A stretch of 64,000 nucleotides of DNA from Pseudomonadota bacterium (GTDB lineage: Bacteria > Pseudomonadota > Alphaproteobacteria > Sphingomonadales > Sphingomonadaceae): the NCBI GenBank assembly GCA_021847605.1, contig JAJZQN010000004.1:97057-161056 (forward strand), in the 5' to 3' direction. How positions within the stretch are numbered: the stretch's first letter is position 1; every line of letters starts with the position of its first letter. The translations under genes were made by a program, and so were the position numbers. The notes below the pieces were generated by a model. The model was not told the DNA's origin and made no database searches. It was given only the letters and a program-made list of their open reading frames with translations. Below, piece after piece: positions 60,314 through 64,000 of this stretch.

Positions 60314-61456
60314 ATGACTTTGCTGGCTTCGGCTATTGCTTTCTCATCGAGCCACGCCACCGATCCGGGACAAGCGATGGACGAAATCATCGCGGATTTT
60401 GGTGACGAACCGCTGGCCGGGATGATGATGTTCTGTTCGCATCGTTTCGATCGGCAAGAGCTGGCACGAGCCATCAACCGATGCAGCGAAGGCATCGTCG
60501 CGATCGGTTGCACCAGTTCGGGCGAACTCACCGAACAGGGTTATGATCAGGATAGCATCAGCGTCATCGGATTTCCTGCGTCAGGCTTTCACCTGACCTC
60601 CCATTGTTTTGACGACATCGATCATTTCGATCCGGTTGCCGCTCGTGAGGCGATCCGGTCGCTGGCCGCCATCGCGGACCGGGATAGCCGCCACCTGGGC
60701 GATCGGGTCAATCATGTTGCGCTGTTCCTGGTCGATGGCCTGTCGCACAGCGAAGAATTGCTGACCATGACGATTCAGGACGCACTGGGGGACATCCCGC
60801 TCATCGGCGGATCGTCGGGCGATGGGCTGATGTTCCGGGAAACCGCCATTTTCGAGGGCGGGCGCTTCCATGGTCATGCGGCCGTCGTTGCTATCCTGTC
60901 TACGCCCCGACCCATGCATGTTTTCAAGGCGCAGCATTACCGACCCAGCACAGAGAAAATGGTGGTGACGGAGGCGTTGCCGCGCGATCGGGTCGTGACG
61001 GAAATCGATGCTGGCCCGGCCGCACAGGAATATCTGCGCCTGGCGGGACATGCCGGCGAAGCATTAGGCATCGAATTTTTCGCCGCTCACCCACCCATGG
61101 TGCGCGCGGGCGGCGATTATTATGTCCGATCGATCCAGAGCGCCAACGCCGATGGCAGCCTGACCTTCTATTGCGCGATCGATGAAGGGATCGTTCTGGC
61201 TGTCGGCGAACCGATAGACCGGATCACCGGCATGGAGGCTCTGTTTGAAGACATAAGCCACCATGTCGGGCCTATTGATCGGGTCATAGCCTTTGACTGC
61301 GTATTGAACCGCATTGATGCCGAGCAGCGGCAGATCGGCCGGCAGGTATCGGAATTTTATGCCCGTAACCGGGTCATCGGGTTCAACACCTATGGCGAGC
61401 AATATCATGCGTTGCACGTCAACCAGACCTTCAGCGGGCTGGCGATCGGGCGATGA
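60314..61456 (+). CDS. FIST-domain sensor protein (NosP-like)
   Basis: 380 residues. FIST_N (about 20-210) and FIST_C (about 215-370): IVAIGCTSSGELTEQGYDQD, then VALFLVDGLSHSEELLTMTI, IPLIGGSSGDGLMFRETAIF and VIGFNTYGEQYHALHVNQTF. In Pseudomonas the FIST protein NosP binds heme and nitric oxide and is co-transcribed with the kinase NahK. Here the next gene, overlapping by 4 bp, is a NahK-like hybrid kinase, so the same two-part sensor is likely. Heme-ligand residues were not identified. Confidence 0.88.
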   Translation: MTLLASAIAFSSSHATDPGQAMDEIIADFGDEPLAGMMMFCSHRFDRQELARAINRCSEGIVAIGCTSSGELTEQGYDQDSISVIGFPASGFHLTSHCFDDIDHFDPVAAREAIRSLAAIADRDSRHLGDRVNHVALFLVDGLSHSEELLTMTIQDALGDIPLIGGSSGDGLMFRETAIFEGGRFHGHAAVVAILSTPRPMHVFKAQHYRPSTEKMVVTEALPRDRVVTEIDAGPAAQEYLRLAGHAGEALGIEFFAAHPPMVRAGGDYYVRSIQSANADGSLTFYCAIDEGIVLAVGEPIDRITGMEALFEDISHHVGPIDRVIAFDCVLNRIDAEQRQIGRQVSEFYARNRVIGFNTYGEQYHALHVNQTFSGLAIGR

Positions 61457-63693
61457 CGGCCCTTCCTCCTCTTTCAGCTGTCGATGCGGAGGCGCTGCGG
61501 GCGGAAAATCGTAAGCTCAGGAAAATCAACCTTGCCCTGATGGAACGGGTCGAGCGGTCCAGCGACATGGCCGGCAACGCCTTTTCCATGTTCGAAACGG
61601 CCATATCGCTGGAGGCGATGGTTCGCGAACGAACCGCTGAGTTGGAAGACGCCCTGTCACGCCTGGCCAAGGTTCATGCCGATCTTGCCGAGGCGCTTGG
61701 CACCGCTGACGCCGCACGGATGCGTCTGCGTGACGCCATCGCATCGATTAATGAAGGCTTCGTCCTGTTCGACGCGGAAGACAGGCTGGTGCTTTTCAAC
61801 GAAGCCTATCTCGGTTTCTGGCCGGAAATCGCCGATCAGGTCCGCGAGGGCATGCATTTCGACGAGATCGCGAAACTGGCCGCCGTTCATCATCGCCCGC
61901 GCGGGTCGCTCGTCGGTCCTGATCGCTGGGTATCGGAACGACTGGCCCGACACAGCGTCGCAGATGGCGGGCATGTTCAGGCTCTGGCCGATGGGCGCTG
62001 GGTTCAGATCAACGAACTGCGGACCAGCGAAGGCGGGATCGTTGGGATCTACACCGATATTACCGAAGTGAAGGCGGAAGATGCCCGTAATCGGGCGCGC
62101 GAACTGGCGGAACGCAATATCGTCCTGCAATCGACGCTGGATAATCTGTCCGAAGGCGTGTGCCTGTTCGATGCGCAGGGGCAATTGGCGGCGTGGAATG
62201 ACGCGCTTCAGCGCCTGCTGGCATTGCCCGACGACTGGAGTATGGAATTGGGCAGCCATGCGGCCTTTGTTGCATGGTGCCGCAGTCGTCTGGGCATGGC
62301 GGACGAAGGCTTTCTCGACTGGCGAGGCAATAGCGTACGACGCGATCGTGTGCATGGTCTGGTACGATGCGGCAATCGCAGCTTTGAATTGCGCAGCAAT
62401 ACGATGGAGGGCGGCGGGCAGGTCATCGGCTTTACCGATGTGACCGACATGTTGCGGGCGCAAAGCACTTTGCGGGAAACGGCGGAAACGCTGGAGCGGC
62501 ATGTTACGGAACGCACGGGCGAACTGGTCGCGGTCAATCGCCAGTTGGCGGAGGAAGTAGCCGAACGCCGGGCGGTCGAATCCCAATTGATGGATGCCAA
62601 GACGCTGGCGGAAAAGGCCAACCTGTCGAAGACGAGTTTTCTGGCGGCGGCCAGTCACGACCTGTTGCAGCCCCTGAATGCCGCCCGTCTGTTCGTCGCG
62701 GCGCTCGGCGACCGTCGGCTGGCCTTGCCAACCCGCGCGCTTGTCAGTCAGGCGTCGACGGCGCTGGATTCCGTCGAGGATCTGCTGGAAGCCCTGCTGG
62801 AGATCAGTCGGCTGGATGCTGGCGCGATCCAGCCCGAGATTGGCGATTTTCGGCTCGATCGCATGCTGGAGACATTGCGGGTCGAATTTGCGCCCATGGC
62901 GCGATCCGCCGGGCTGGCGCTGACGATAGAAGCCGCCCCGATCTGGGTTCGGTCCGACATGCGCCTGTTGCGGCGTATCCTGCAAAATTTCGTGTCCAAT
63001 GCCGTCCGCTATACGCAGCGCGGATCGGTTCGACTGACCTGCACGGAGCGCGCCGATAGCGTGCGGGTCAGCGTCGCGGATACCGGCCCCGGCATCGCAG
63101 CCAACAAACAAAGCCTGATCTTCGAAGAATTCCGCCGTTTCGACACGCGACAGGGCGGCAAAGGGCTGGGCCTCGCCATCGTCCGCCGGGCCAGTGACAT
63201 GCTGGGCCATGCCGTCACGCTGGAATCCGAGCCGGGTGTGGGCTCGACCTTTTCCATCGACCTGCCTATCGGTACGCCCGTTGCGGAAACGGCAGAAGCC
63301 GCCGAAGGGCCGGGCCGCGACCGGACGATGCGGGGACGGTGCATATTGGTGATCGACAATGAACGCAGCATTCAGGGCGGGATGCGAACCCTGCTGGAAG
63401 GATGGGGTTGCACGGTTCAGACCGCCAACGGCCATGATGAAGCGGTCGCCCAGTTCGGTCCCGGTCAGAAGCCCGATGTGATGCTGGTCGACTATCACCT
63501 CAACGACAATGAAACCGGTGATGCGACCATCGGCCGCCTGACCGAGCATTTCGGGCCGGTGCCGGCCATCATGATTTCGGCGGATCGGGGCAAGGCGTTG
63601 AAAGCACAACTGGACGAACGCGCCATTCCTTTGCTCAACAAACCATTGAAGCCTGCGCAGTTACGGGCATTGTTGCGGACGATGCTCGGGTAA
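61453..63693 (+). CDS. PAS hybrid histidine kinase with receiver domain (NahK/ErcS-like)
   Basis: 746 residues, ATGA overlap with the FIST gene. An N-terminal coiled-coil (about 10-90: LRKINLALMERVERSSDMAG) precedes two PAS-type segments (SINEGFVLFDAEDRLVLFNE; NLSEGVCLFDAQGQLAAWND). A second coiled-coil leads into HisKA with phospho-acceptor H402 in AASHDLLQPLNAARLFVAAL. HATPase_c motifs: LLRRILQNFVSNAVRY, VADTGPGIA and GGKGLGLAIVRRAS. A C-terminal receiver domain carries D680 in DVMLVDYHLND. No membrane helices. Reads a signal through NosP and passes phosphate to an unseen regulator. Confidence 0.93.
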   Translation: MTALPPLSAVDAEALRAENRKLRKINLALMERVERSSDMAGNAFSMFETAISLEAMVRERTAELEDALSRLAKVHADLAEALGTADAARMRLRDAIASINEGFVLFDAEDRLVLFNEAYLGFWPEIADQVREGMHFDEIAKLAAVHHRPRGSLVGPDRWVSERLARHSVADGGHVQALADGRWVQINELRTSEGGIVGIYTDITEVKAEDARNRARELAERNIVLQSTLDNLSEGVCLFDAQGQLAAWNDALQRLLALPDDWSMELGSHAAFVAWCRSRLGMADEGFLDWRGNSVRRDRVHGLVRCGNRSFELRSNTMEGGGQVIGFTDVTDMLRAQSTLRETAETLERHVTERTGELVAVNRQLAEEVAERRAVESQLMDAKTLAEKANLSKTSFLAAASHDLLQPLNAARLFVAALGDRRLALPTRALVSQASTALDSVEDLLEALLEISRLDAGAIQPEIGDFRLDRMLETLRVEFAPMARSAGLALTIEAAPIWVRSDMRLLRRILQNFVSNAVRYTQRGSVRLTCTERADSVRVSVADTGPGIAANKQSLIFEEFRRFDTRQGGKGLGLAIVRRASDMLGHAVTLESEPGVGSTFSIDLPIGTPVAETAEAAEGPGRDRTMRGRCILVIDNERSIQGGMRTLLEGWGCTVQTANGHDEAVAQFGPGQKPDVMLVDYHLNDNETGDATIGRLTEHFGPVPAIMISADRGKALKAQLDERAIPLLNKPLKPAQLRALLRTMLG

Positions 63694-63760
63694 AAATGGG
63701 TGAAGATTTGCCTGCGTGCGGTCAGTCACATTTTAAGGGGCAAATGTAGGAAAGTTCGGG

Positions 63761-63904
63761 CTTAGCTTCCCATATTTCCCGGTGATTTTGTTTTTTTACT
63801 GCTCTCTTTTGAAATTATTGGAATGCACAGGACAGCCGCTCCAACCAGAAAACCCGGCGATCATCCTATGATCGCCGGGTCGTAGGAAAGAGCAATATCC
63901 GCGA
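63761..63904 (+). repeat. Dispersed two-block intergenic element, copy 3
   Basis: In the 307-bp region after the histidine kinase. Block 1 (63761-63790) begins CTTAGCTTCCCATATTTCCC and continues into GGTGATTTTG. Block 2 starts at 63881 with CGTAGGA and is less conserved after that. The blocks start 120 bp apart. Between them a perfect 12-bp-arm hairpin lies at 63853-63879 (CCCGGCGATCAT/ATGATCGCCGGG, loop CCT), without a T-tract on the plus strand. Confidence 0.7.
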
Positions 63905-63956
63905 CTTTTCAGAGCGGGATGACATCCGGTTGAATCACAAATCTCCGTTCGTTTCG

Positions 63957-64000
63957 AGCGCAGTCGAGAAACGATCAGCGCGCCGTTTCTCGACTGCGCT
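63957..64000. repeat. Inverted repeat typical of sphingomonad intergenic DNA (may continue past the window)
   Basis: AGCGCAGTCGAGAAACG (63957-63973) and its exact complement CGTTTCTCGACTGCGCT (63984-64000) are separated by 10 bp. The second arm runs to the last base of the window, so the element may extend further. From memory, this sequence family is repeated in many Sphingomonadales genomes. A strong hairpin can form in either strand. Confidence 0.7.

Noticed and set aside
63853..63879. Perfect 12-bp-arm hairpin as a terminator for the histidine kinase gene
   Set aside because: No T-tract follows on the plus strand and it lies 160 bp after the stop codon. It was kept only as part of repeat copy 3.
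1..64000. Integrated element, prophage, transposon, CRISPR array or RNA gene
   Set aside because: No integrase, transposase, phage gene, attachment-site duplication, regular repeat-spacer pattern or tRNA/rRNA sequence was noticed on either strand.

Overview
The window looks like chromosomal DNA of a sphingomonad (Sphingobium/Sphingomonas/Novosphingobium-like alphaproteobacterium). Reasons: high GC; a TonB-dependent receptor beside exported catabolic enzymes; and, at the right end, a 17-bp-arm inverted repeat of the type I associate with sphingomonad intergenic regions. No tRNA, rRNA, CRISPR array, transposase or phage gene was seen. Assignments rest on motifs and remembered families; no search was run.

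Region 1 (1-20495) is a catabolic island for an unidentified substrate that is oxidised and degraded as a CoA ester. It holds an acyl-CoA synthetase (cut by the window edge), two quinohemoprotein PQQ dehydrogenases, a FadB-like fusion, a thiolase-like/DUF35 pair, an SMP-30 protein, a quinone-oxidoreductase-like MDR, a SnoaL-like protein, a luciferase-type flavin monooxygenase with a flavin reductase, a double-length CaiB/BaiF CoA-transferase, two enoyl-CoA hydratases, a carboxylesterase, a CitE-like lyase and a TetR regulator. Four perfect TGCA-N6-TGCA sites plus one longer variant sit in front of its transcription units and define a probable TetR regulon.

Region 2 (20558-30196) has a GNAT acetyltransferase, a GH13 alpha-glucosidase and a TetR-controlled RND efflux operon (small unknown protein, adaptor, pump, outer-membrane channel). 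Three TACC-N4-GGTA operators mark the regulator and pump promoters.

Region 3 (30249-56784) is the most striking: a purine utilisation locus. Seventeen genes in 18.3 kb (hpxX to adenine deaminase) are joined by start/stop overlaps or 1-nt gaps. They encode adenine and guanine deamination, xanthine dehydrogenase, an HpyO-like candidate urate hydroxylase, HIU hydrolase, OHCU decarboxylase, allantoinase, allantoate amidohydrolase, ureidoglycine aminotransferase and oxamate amidohydrolase, plus a purine permease. Next to it lie a purine phosphoribosyltransferase, a LysR regulator and an exported set: two NUP-family proteins, an ADGF-type adenosine deaminase and a TonB-dependent receptor. A matching 35-bp site lies in front of the long operon and between lysR and the first NUP gene, which suggests one LysR regulon from nucleoside capture to oxalate.

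Region 4 (56956-63693) carries an ExaC-like aldehyde dehydrogenase with its DUF779 partner, a DUF3422 membrane protein, and a FIST-domain (NosP-like) sensor overlapping a PAS hybrid histidine kinase (NahK/ErcS-like). A two-block intergenic element is present in three copies (near 7.2, 15.0 and 63.8 kb).
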